Shown piece by piece: positions 9,101 through 16,592 of a stretch of 64,000 nt of DNA. The notes beneath the pieces were generated by a model. That model was not told the DNA's origin and searched no databases. It worked only from the letters and a program-made list of their open reading frames with translations. The translations under genes and the position numbers were made by a program. This DNA is from Verrucomicrobiota bacterium (GTDB taxonomy: Bacteria; Verrucomicrobiota; Verrucomicrobiia; Opitutales; Seribacteraceae), in the NCBI GenBank assembly GCA_028343845.1, contig JAOLZO010000009.1, positions 1-64,000 on the forward strand, written 5' to 3'. Position 1 is the stretch's first letter, and every line of letters begins with the position of its first letter.

Positions 9101-10941
9101 TTCACCACGTTGTTTATCTTAGCGCCGGCGACGACGTGGGTGAGAATTCTGACGAAAGAGGCTCCCGGGTTGGGCATGTCGGGATTGAGGCGGCGCTTTT
9201 CTTTCCAGAGTTGGCCGACCCGAGCGCGTTGTTCGGGTTTGAGCCCGGCCATGACCTTGTCCACGTAAGGCTGGTGGCGACTTCCGTGATAGCCCTTGGG
9301 GATGGGATTCTTGTCGATGCGGGCAAGGAGCTTCGCGGTATCGGTGTCGGGTGCTCCGGTGGCAGGTCGTTGCGGTTCGTTTGCTCGACCCTTCTTCACT
9401 TCAGCCTGTTCTTCCGGAGTGAGCCATTCCGGAGAATCGGCCATGACGCTCGCATAGATGGCTTGCGCTTTCTTTTTCATTCGGGCAACGAGTTCGGGAT
9501 GGTTTTTTACGATGTTGTTCTGCTGCTTAAGATCCTTCGATAGGTCATACAGTTGTTGAACACGGCCGAGCTCGCTCTTTTTGAGTTCGGGGATCCACGC
9601 TTCGTTGAAGTAGAACAAGTCCCGAAGCTGTCTCTTCAGGCGATCGGCCTCGGGGTTGGCTAATCTCTCGATATTAAACAGGCAGTTGCGAAGATCCTTA
9701 ACATCCCTTCCGTCCAGCACTTTCTCCAGATCATCGCCGAGGACTTGCTTGATTTGCTCGGTAAGTCGATTGGCGGCTTTGAAGTCGATCGGTGATTTCG
9801 CAGTGCCGGAGGCAAAAAGAGTGTGGTCACCCATTCGAAGGACCATGTTCGCGCCTGTCATCCAAAAGAGCGGCTGATGCCTCTTGAATTTGCCAGATTG
9901 GGTAAGCAGAGGTGTGAGGTCAGAGCCGTCAAGATGGACCTTCGCGGGTTTCTCGATTCCGATCAATCCGCAGAGCGTGGGAAGGAGATCGACGACACCG
10001 GAGGGCTCGTCCTCGACCCGCCCTCCGGGGATTCCACCCTTCCAGTAAAAGATGCCGGGGACGCGGTGCCCGCCTTCGAATTGAGATCCTTTCTGTCCGC
10101 GAAGTTCTCCGTTACGCTCCGGCCGGTAGCTGCCGTTGTCGGAGGCGTAGACGATGATGGTGTTCTCTAGCTCGCCGAGTTTTTCCAGTCTTGCGATGAG
10201 TCGTCCAATCGCCCGGTCGGTGTTGTCGATTGTGCCGCTGTAGATTGCGGCTTGATCGTTGAGCGCACCATACTGGGAAACGATCTCGTCGGGTGCCGCG
10301 ATCGGAGCGTGGGGTTCGTTGAACCAGAGATTGAGAAAGAAGGGTTCCTTGGCGTCGCGCTTTTCATTAAGCCAAGTAAGGGCTTCATTAACAACGATTT
10401 GGCAGGAGTAGCCTTTCATCTCTCCCATGCGTTTACCATTGCGCAGAAACTGGGTTGGGTTCTTGTGGCTGGGGCCCGGACCGTTAACGAGGCCGAACCA
10501 GTAGTCGAAGCCATGTTCGGCCGGGGTGGGATTCTTGCGATTGTGCACGGGTATGCCTAGGTGCCACTTCCCAAAGTGAGCGGTGGCGTAGCCGTTTTTC
10601 TTGAGCACTTCGGCGATGGTCGTTTCGCTCTTCAAGAGATGCATCTTGTGAAGGCGTTCGGTGATGACTGAATAGACTCCGGCCCGATAGTGGTGGCGGC
10701 CCGTAAGGAAGGTGGCGCGCGAAGGGGAACAACTCGGCGCGCCCGAGTGGAAATCGGTGAAGCGCACGCCCCCAGCGGCCAACTTGTCGAGAACGGGCGT
10801 CTTGACGGGGCCGCCATAGCAGCCAATGTCGCGGTACCCCAGGTCGTCGACAAGTAGAGCGATGATGTTCGGGCGTTTGTCCTTGGTAAAACCGGTACAA
10901 ACCAGCAGCAGGAAGCAAAAAAAGGTGAGGATGGGTTTCAT
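9097..10941 (-). CDS. Exported sulfatase (Cys-type) with an extra C-terminal module
   Basis: A 614-residue protein from the ATG at 10941 (MKPILTFFCFLLLVC signal peptide); the frame stays open 12 codons further up but without a plausible leader. RPNIIALLVDDLGYRD carries the metal Asp pair and CSPSR lies at residues 71-75, with Cys71 as the formylglycine precursor. YASDNGSYRPERNGELRG and GKWHLGIPV are further family motifs. After the sulfatase domain, the last about 79 residues form a separate module (from AKLLARIDKNPIPKGY through HQPYVDKVMAGL, LWKEKRR, PDMPNPGASFVRI) that also ends the unrelated propeller protein at 20506-22443. It follows the esterase gene after 40 bases and overlaps the DUF1592 gene by 4 bases. 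The first 16 bases of the CDS are identical to the start of the esterase gene. Confidence 0.9.
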   Translation of the reverse strand: MKPILTFFCFLLLVCTGFTKDKRPNIIALLVDDLGYRDIGCYGGPVKTPVLDKLAAGGVRFTDFHSGAPSCSPSRATFLTGRHHYRAGVYSVITERLHKMHLLKSETTIAEVLKKNGYATAHFGKWHLGIPVHNRKNPTPAEHGFDYWFGLVNGPGPSHKNPTQFLRNGKRMGEMKGYSCQIVVNEALTWLNEKRDAKEPFFLNLWFNEPHAPIAAPDEIVSQYGALNDQAAIYSGTIDNTDRAIGRLIARLEKLGELENTIIVYASDNGSYRPERNGELRGQKGSQFEGGHRVPGIFYWKGGIPGGRVEDEPSGVVDLLPTLCGLIGIEKPAKVHLDGSDLTPLLTQSGKFKRHQPLFWMTGANMVLRMGDHTLFASGTAKSPIDFKAANRLTEQIKQVLGDDLEKVLDGRDVKDLRNCLFNIERLANPEADRLKRQLRDLFYFNEAWIPELKKSELGRVQQLYDLSKDLKQQNNIVKNHPELVARMKKKAQAIYASVMADSPEWLTPEEQAEVKKGRANEPQRPATGAPDTDTAKLLARIDKNPIPKGYHGSRHQPYVDKVMAGLKPEQRARVGQLWKEKRRLNPDMPNPGASFVRILTHVVAGAKINNVVK

Positions 10942-10981
10942 GTTTACTAGATCGCTACCCATAAGATGGGTTACCAAAAAT

Positions 10982-13900
10982 TTAGGGCGCGGCTCGAAAT
11001 GAGGATGCCGGCAAGCCTGAACTATTTACTAAGTTTACGGTGGGAATATTGCTCCAGGCAAATTTTACGTACCTAGGGTTACTTATACCTGATAAAATAA
11101 CGGTATGCCCATCAATTCTGGCGTTGGCCTTAACAAACCTTGAGCCATCATTGGATATTTGAAACGAGTGGTTCGAAGAGTTTTTATCACGCCATTTCAA
11201 CTCTCTTCCAGTGTGCTCAAAGATTATTCGAATTGTGTTCCCACTAGTTACGTATTTTTTGAAAATCGGACCGGAAGCAACAATGTCCAGACCATAGTCC
11301 TTCGCTAACGCCAAATAAGCCAAACGCAGTCCGACGTCTTCTTTGTTTTTAGGGTGTATACGCTCAGACCAGTGCTTTCCATGATCCCTCTGTTCATTGA
11401 CGTCAATGGTGTCATTAATGATGGCCATACCGGTATTTTTTAGTGAAAGCGACTTCATCTGATTCTCCCAAAAATCAACTAATTTGGTCCCGCCATACTC
11501 AAATGGGGCAAGTTGAACGTAATAAAAGGGAAAATCACCCTGTCCCCAGAGTTTACGCCATCCGTTGATCAAAGCCTTCATTTTTATAGGGTAAAGCCTA
11601 TCTTCTTCACCTACGTGAGATTCGCCTTGGTACCAAATAACTCCCTTGATGGCACATGGAACAATTGGCTTGATCATCGCATCAAATATAGCTGTTGGCG
11701 AGTGATGTTGGCCTTCATTGACGTTTAGGTTCTTTAGAGCAGGTTCATCTGCAAACCCTTCGGGAGCAGTCCATGGCTCAATCCGAGACCCTCCCCATGC
11801 ACTTTGAATAAGACCAATTGGGACCTTCTTTTCCAGTCTTGTATATAGTTCACGACCGAAGTAATACGCTGTTCCTGAAAAACCTTGCGACTGCTTGGTT
11901 TTTTCGTCCAGATGGGTACCTTCGAGAATGTTTTGTGGGTTGCATACGCGCCACTTGAGGTTCGTTCCGGGCAGCTCTTTCAGGGGCTTGCTAGACAGAG
12001 ATTTTGGAACAACGAACAATCGAATCCCAGGGTGATTGGCAGTGGCAATATCTGCGGGACCTTTTTCAGTATCTTTAATTCCCCATTCCATATTCGACTG
12101 CCCGGAACAGAGCCAGACGTCACCTACGAGAATATTTTCCAGGCGAATGGCGCTACTGCCGGATATGGTCATCGTTTGCCCTGTGTGTGACAGCACCAGT
12201 GGCTTCAAGCTTAGCTTCCATTCACCTCTTGGATTTGCTGCAGTACTGACTTTCTGCCCTGCAATTGAAACAGTGATCGTTTCTCCAGGTCTGGCAAAGC
12301 CCCAAACAGGCAAAGCGGCATCTCGCTGGAGGACCATGTTACTGCTGAAGATTTTGGCGACTTCAAGTTCTGCCGGGGGGCTCTTTCTCACAAAGTTATT
12401 GGAGAGAAGCGGGGCTGTAACTTCGGTTGCCCAAGCATTCCAACGTCTTATGGCTGCCTGTCGGTCCGTTTTATTGTGGCCGGGATTGAATCCGAATTTC
12501 CCGACGTCATTCGTTCCTTTTTTGAGAATAATATGCGCGTAGCCACGAACTCCCCCATCCGGGTCGTCCAGCAGTTTGATCAGTGTCTGGATAATCTTCC
12601 TGTCGTCATGCATGTTGCCAGGTATCATCAATTCATAGGTCCTCGAAATTGCCGTGATCAGTTGGAACCTGATATACCGTGTAAAAGACGTATCGAGCAC
12701 TGCATCGGTTATGATTTTCTGGGCATCGAGTTGGCGCCATTTTGCATACCTGCCGAGGACGTGACAGGCATTGAACCTAAGGTCCTGGTCTTTTTTCGGG
12801 TCTTTGTCCCTGATGATTTCGCCAAGTTTGGCAATAAAGGCAGGACCATAGCTTGTAGAGTAACCACTTGCAACCGCGGCGTGACGAACGTCGGCGTGTC
12901 TGGAATCGAACGCCTTGATGAGCGCCTCACCTGCTTGAGGGCCACCAATGCGGGCAGCTTTCTTAATGAGGGGGATGGCCTGAGAATTTGGCATGGTGGC
13001 GACGTCCCTTTTGATCGTCGCAAGCGTTGCCTTGTCCGTTTCGCCAAGGGGAAGGATCTTGTTGCGCGTCGCATGGATCCATCTGAAGACGTCATCATTG
13101 ACAACCATATTGATAGGATCGCCTTGAAAGACCTTGGAGTGGTTTACCCCATCCAATTCGCGGTAGACGTATCGAAAGCCCTTTTTACCCAATTCCCGCG
13201 TAAAGCATCGTGTAAGATCAACGTCGATAACATAGTCGCTGTCGCCGTGCACGTGGTAGAACTCGGGGAGAAAGTCAGCCAGCTTGCCATTGCTTTGGGG
13301 CAGGTATTCTTTCAGCGATTGATTATGGAAGTCTACGCCGTAATCGATTCTGGTTCCCGTCCACTTCCCATTGACAATGCCATCCTTCCATTTGAGTTTC
13401 ACCCAATCCTGATTGGGGTATCCTCCGAGAGACTTTTTTGTCCAGTCCGGGCTATGAGCCCCGGCGTAGGCAGTCACGGTGGCGAAGTGCTTTAGGTTGT
13501 CCCAGATAAAACGCGTGGCCATGAATCCGCCTCTTGACCATCCAATTAGGTGAACCCTTCGCCTGTCGATGGGGTAAGTTTTCATGGCCCATTGAAAGGT
13601 TTCGTATGATGGCCCGTGATCGGCTTTTTCCCAATCGCCCAAGTGTTCTTTGTACCCGTTCGGGCGTCGCGATTTATGACCGATGATTACGTAATCATCG
13701 ACAGCTCCTTGACGTTCCAAAAAAGTTTTTGATGGCCAATCAACCATGGAGTTTTCATTTCCGCCATGAGGGTGAAAGGCAAGAATCAGGCCGAGTGTCT
13801 TTTCTTTGGGCAGGCTCATTGGCACCCGTGCCTTGAACTTCATGCTCGTGCCGTTACTAAATTTCAGCGTGTCAGTGAAGGTGCCGGTTTGCGGAGTACC

Positions 13901-14014
13901 TTGTCCATAGGACGTGCTTAAGATGCTGGTCAGAAATAAGATTCCGAGCAACAGCGGCAGGGAGCATAAAGACTTGAGGATGGGCTTCATTGTTAACTTG
14001 AGGATGGGTTTCAT
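10982..14014 (-). CDS. Three-part exported esterase: alpha/beta hydrolase, HEAT-like repeats, sialate O-acetylesterase-like SGNH domain
   Basis: A 1010-residue protein. Residues about 45-320 form an alpha/beta hydrolase of the PHB-depolymerase/feruloyl-esterase type: HPHGGNENS oxyanion region, nucleophile elbow GWSRGG (Ser160), VHGDSDYVID acid region and a His in GVNHSK (His292). Residues about 325-530 are alpha-helical and resemble HEAT repeats (DSRHADVRHAAVASGYSTS, DDPDGGVRGYAHIILKKGT). From about 550 to the end is a sialate O-acetylesterase-like domain: SNMVLQRDAALPVWGFA, VWLCSGQSNMEWG (Ser nucleophile), WGGSRIEPW, GVIWYQGESH and WSERIHPKNK. The protein would remove two kinds of ester, plausibly acetyl and feruloyl-like groups, from one substrate. 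A copy of the GTAAC-N15-GCTGT element ends just upstream, inside the previous gene's 3' end. The first 16 codons are a tandem repeat. Confidence 0.85.
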   Translation of the reverse strand: MKPILKLTMKPILKSLCSLPLLLGILFLTSILSTSYGQGTPQTGTFTDTLKFSNGTSMKFKARVPMSLPKEKTLGLILAFHPHGGNENSMVDWPSKTFLERQGAVDDYVIIGHKSRRPNGYKEHLGDWEKADHGPSYETFQWAMKTYPIDRRRVHLIGWSRGGFMATRFIWDNLKHFATVTAYAGAHSPDWTKKSLGGYPNQDWVKLKWKDGIVNGKWTGTRIDYGVDFHNQSLKEYLPQSNGKLADFLPEFYHVHGDSDYVIDVDLTRCFTRELGKKGFRYVYRELDGVNHSKVFQGDPINMVVNDDVFRWIHATRNKILPLGETDKATLATIKRDVATMPNSQAIPLIKKAARIGGPQAGEALIKAFDSRHADVRHAAVASGYSTSYGPAFIAKLGEIIRDKDPKKDQDLRFNACHVLGRYAKWRQLDAQKIITDAVLDTSFTRYIRFQLITAISRTYELMIPGNMHDDRKIIQTLIKLLDDPDGGVRGYAHIILKKGTNDVGKFGFNPGHNKTDRQAAIRRWNAWATEVTAPLLSNNFVRKSPPAELEVAKIFSSNMVLQRDAALPVWGFARPGETITVSIAGQKVSTAANPRGEWKLSLKPLVLSHTGQTMTISGSSAIRLENILVGDVWLCSGQSNMEWGIKDTEKGPADIATANHPGIRLFVVPKSLSSKPLKELPGTNLKWRVCNPQNILEGTHLDEKTKQSQGFSGTAYYFGRELYTRLEKKVPIGLIQSAWGGSRIEPWTAPEGFADEPALKNLNVNEGQHHSPTAIFDAMIKPIVPCAIKGVIWYQGESHVGEEDRLYPIKMKALINGWRKLWGQGDFPFYYVQLAPFEYGGTKLVDFWENQMKSLSLKNTGMAIINDTIDVNEQRDHGKHWSERIHPKNKEDVGLRLAYLALAKDYGLDIVASGPIFKKYVTSGNTIRIIFEHTGRELKWRDKNSSNHSFQISNDGSRFVKANARIDGHTVILSGISNPRYVKFAWSNIPTVNLVNSSGLPASSFRAAP
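13967..14014 (-). repeat. 24-bp tandem duplication at the esterase start
   Basis: Codons 1-8 (MKPILKLT) and 9-16 (MKPILKSL) come from two near-identical 24-base units. Both begin ATGAAxCCCATCCTCAAGT, so translation could start at either ATG and still yield a signal peptide. The sulfatase gene at 10941 begins with the same ATGAAACCCATCCTCA. Confidence 0.85.
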
Positions 14015-14027
14015 GGTTACCGGTTCG

Positions 14028-14062
14028 CTTTCTATATACAGCCCTTAGCTCCCAAAAGTTAC
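14028..14062 (-). promoter_or_regulatory. Putative ECF-type promoter of the esterase gene
   Basis: On the minus strand GTAAC (14062-14058) overlaps the TAA stop of the upstream sulfatase gene. After 15 bases comes GCTGTATATAG (from 14042), and the esterase ATG at 14014 lies 28 bases from the start of GCTGT. Element and spacing match those before the sigma gene. It would let the distal half of the run be transcribed separately from the sigma operon. Confidence 0.5.
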
Positions 14063-15504
14063 GGTTTGACTGCCCGAAAGTGCGGGGCGTTTTTCTTGGG
14101 GAGCCATTTCTTAAGTTTGGCTTTGGCTTGGGCATACTTGGGATCCCCGGCCAGGTTGTTCCACTGGTGGGGGTCTTTGGCCGCCTCGTAGAGTTCTTCG
14201 CCCCCCTTGCCGTAATGAATGTAATGGAAGCGCTCCGAGCGAACGGCATGATTCGGGCCAAGCCAGTGAGGCGAGAGGGTGATCACTGTTGGATAGGGCC
14301 ACTTGGCCTTTGGATTGCGAACCAGAGGGGCGATGCTCCGACCTTCGTTCTTCGGGTTTTCCGGTAGTCCGCATAGATCGAGAAGAGTTGGATAGAGGTC
14401 GAGTAGGCTGACCGGTCGTGTGCAGGTTTTCGCCTGTAAATTTCCTCCCAGCTTCTCGGGCAGGTGGATGATGAGGGGGGTACGCGTGGTTTGTTCCCAA
14501 AGGGCCATCTTGCCGATTTTCTTTTCCCCGACGTCATAACCGTGGTCTCCCCACAAGACGACGATGGTATTGTCCTTGTGCGGACTCTTGCTCAAGGCAT
14601 CGAGCACGTGACCCACGCAAGCATCGGCAAAGGAATCGGCGGCCAGACAGGCTTGCACCGCTTCCTTCCATTTGCCGCTCTCCCGGATGTGCTTTACGTG
14701 ACGTTCGCCCATTCGTTTGCCGGCGGCGGGGACATCGTCGAAGTCATCCGGTTTGTGGGGCGGTAGCACGATATCTTCCAGTGGATGCAGGTCGAAGAAC
14801 TTCTGCGGGGCATACCAGGGGAGATGCGGCAGGTAGATTCCGCAACCGAGGAAAAAAGGTTGGTCGTGATCCCGTTGCAGGAACTGGGCCGCACCGTCTG
14901 CGGTCTTCCAATCGGGATTGGCCTCGATGGGATGATCGGTTGGTCCCCAGTCGATGAGGCGGGCGACGATCGGGTTGGATTCGAACTTGGAACGAAGCCC
15001 GTGCTTATAGCGTTCGCTCTTGGGGGGAAACGTGGCGCCGGTGCGGGTGGAATAGACGTGATCCCAGGCCTCCGCATCGGAGAACTTGCCATGGGCTTGG
15101 TGATAGAGTTTACCGCCGCCCCATGCGAGGTAGCCATGGTTGCGGAAATATTGAGGTAGGGTCACCCAATCCTTGTACTGGGGCATGTCGCGAAACCAGT
15201 TCAGGTTGCCGTAGATCCCGGTCGTCGATGGACGCAAGCCCATCATGACGGAGGTACGCGAAGGACTGCACAGCGGAGCGGCGCAATGGGCCTGTTCGAA
15301 GAGCACGCCTCGTTTGGCGAGGGCATCGATATTGGGTGTCTTGGCCTGTGGATGGCCTCCGAGACAACCGACCCAGTCGTTCAAATCATCAACTGCAATG
15401 AACAAGACGTTGGGTCGTTCACCGGCCTGTAGGAAAAGACATGCGAAGCTTAAGAGAAACAGGCATTTTGCCCTTCGCAGAATGCTCAGAACCGTCGAAA
15501 GCAT
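14059..15504 (-). CDS. Exported sulfatase, iduronate-2-sulfatase-like (Cys-type)
   Basis: A 481-residue protein with an N-terminal hydrophobic signal. RPNVLFIAVDDLNDWVGCLG contains the metal Asp pair and is the form typical of iduronate-2-sulfatase-like members; CSPSR lies at residues 79-83 (Cys79). Other blocks are GIYGNLNWFRDMP, YLPHLPWYAPQKFFD, VVLWGDHGYDVGEK and the C-terminal HWLGPNHAVRSERFHYIHYG. Subfamily similarity does not prove the substrate: in marine Verrucomicrobiota such enzymes often act on sulfated algal polysaccharides. It starts 3 bases after the PD40 propeller gene ends and is followed after 44 bases by the esterase, with which it could act on the same polymer. Confidence 0.9.
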   Translation of the reverse strand: MLSTVLSILRRAKCLFLLSFACLFLQAGERPNVLFIAVDDLNDWVGCLGGHPQAKTPNIDALAKRGVLFEQAHCAAPLCSPSRTSVMMGLRPSTTGIYGNLNWFRDMPQYKDWVTLPQYFRNHGYLAWGGGKLYHQAHGKFSDAEAWDHVYSTRTGATFPPKSERYKHGLRSKFESNPIVARLIDWGPTDHPIEANPDWKTADGAAQFLQRDHDQPFFLGCGIYLPHLPWYAPQKFFDLHPLEDIVLPPHKPDDFDDVPAAGKRMGERHVKHIRESGKWKEAVQACLAADSFADACVGHVLDALSKSPHKDNTIVVLWGDHGYDVGEKKIGKMALWEQTTRTPLIIHLPEKLGGNLQAKTCTRPVSLLDLYPTLLDLCGLPENPKNEGRSIAPLVRNPKAKWPYPTVITLSPHWLGPNHAVRSERFHYIHYGKGGEELYEAAKDPHQWNNLAGDPKYAQAKAKLKKWLPKKNAPHFRAVKP

Positions 15505-15507
15505 TGG

Positions 15508-16491
15508 CTACTTGGGGGTCGCTTCCCCATGGGGATAGCGGTAATCGGCCGAACCGTCCGTGGAGACTTTTTTCGTCTTTTGGGTCTTCAAATCATACAG
15601 GTAGAGAGCTCCGCCCGCCTGATACATGATGGCTGACTGGTCGCGCGTCCAGCGCGGGTAGGCAAACCAGACCTGCCTGCCCTCCTGATTGGCAAAGGGC
15701 TTGGCGTTGGTGATGGCACGGGTCTTAGCATCGAAATCGGCAAGGTACAAGGTACGACCGGGAACCTTGCGCTTGAATCCCTTTTGGTATTCGAAACAGA
15801 TTTTGGTCTGGTCGACCGACAAGCTCAAACGATCCAGGTACCCGCTTTTTGCCAGGTCGCATTTGATCTTCTCAAAAACCGGTTTGCCCTTGGGCTTGGG
15901 AGTCATCAGGAAGTAGCCCCTGCCCTGCTTGGGATGAGCGTGGTTGACCAAAATTCGCCCATCCGTCAGGCAAGTGTAGGCCCAAGTGTGCGTGCCCTTG
16001 CCGGTAAGGGCAATCTCCTCCCCTGGCTTGCCTCCGATCTTACCCGCCATGACGTGGTATCCCCCACCCTTCGGGTTCTTTCGGTTCCAGATGGGAGTGT
16101 TCGTCCCGTCCCGGGTCCAAGTCTGGTTGAAGTTGGTTTGCGTGGCATCGGTGATCTGATGAAAACCCGTGCCGTCTGCATTGATGATGCAGATCGCCGT
16201 TTTCCACATACCGACTTGAGGATGATTTTGGACACGCCGGAAAAAAACCAGCTTGTTTCCCGTCTTGGACCAGGAGGGTTTGAAATCCCAATGTCCCGTG
16301 GTGAGAGGCTTGCCCTCGGGTTCACCGAGCACGTTGACATGGATTTCCCCATCCTTGAAGTAAGCCGATCGGTGCCCCTCGGAAATCGACGGATGCTCGG
16401 ATTGACCTAAAACGGAAAGGCCCGAAATGACTGCCAGCGCCATTGCAACCAAGCTTCGGTTCGGAGATAATTTCGATGGATTGATTTTCAT
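15508..16491 (-). CDS. Exported TolB-like (PD40) beta-propeller protein
   Basis: A 327-residue protein with a long N-terminal signal (MKINPSKLSPNRSLVAMALA and onward). The remainder is a six-bladed propeller of the TolB/PD40 type: HWDFKPSWSKTGNKLVFFRR, ICIINADGTGFHQITD, YPRWTRDQSAIMYQAGGALY and LYDLKTQKTKKVSTDG. D-G-T-G followed by I/L-T is the PD40 hallmark. TolB-like verrucomicrobial proteins of this size often sit beside sulfatases and may bind polymers or oligosaccharides; nothing specific can be read here. The 101-base gap to the ankyrin-cytochrome gene upstream is the longest in this part of the run and could hold a promoter; a degenerate GCGTGTTTGTA-like box is present but the spacing does not match the conserved element. 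Confidence 0.8.
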   Translation of the reverse strand: MKINPSKLSPNRSLVAMALAVISGLSVLGQSEHPSISEGHRSAYFKDGEIHVNVLGEPEGKPLTTGHWDFKPSWSKTGNKLVFFRRVQNHPQVGMWKTAICIINADGTGFHQITDATQTNFNQTWTRDGTNTPIWNRKNPKGGGYHVMAGKIGGKPGEEIALTGKGTHTWAYTCLTDGRILVNHAHPKQGRGYFLMTPKPKGKPVFEKIKCDLAKSGYLDRLSLSVDQTKICFEYQKGFKRKVPGRTLYLADFDAKTRAITNAKPFANQEGRQVWFAYPRWTRDQSAIMYQAGGALYLYDLKTQKTKKVSTDGSADYRYPHGEATPK

Positions 16492-16592
16492 GTTCTTACA
16501 AACACGCTGGAGTAAGATAAGATGGCATCGAAATGGATGGATCAGAGAGAGGATGAAGGCTCAGCGCTTCTTTGGCTTGCTCCCGGATTCTT

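Noticed and set aside
10942-10975. A sixth full copy of the GTAAC/GCTGT promoter before the sulfatase at 10941
   Set aside because: GTAACCCATC is present, but the second box at the right spacing reads CGATCTAGTA and lacks GCTGT. It is listed only as a half-match.
16492-16592. An element copy in the 101-base gap upstream of the PD40 propeller gene
   Set aside because: A GCGTGTTTGTA stretch resembles the second box, but there is no GTAAC and the distance to the nearest CCATC is 18 rather than 15 bases.
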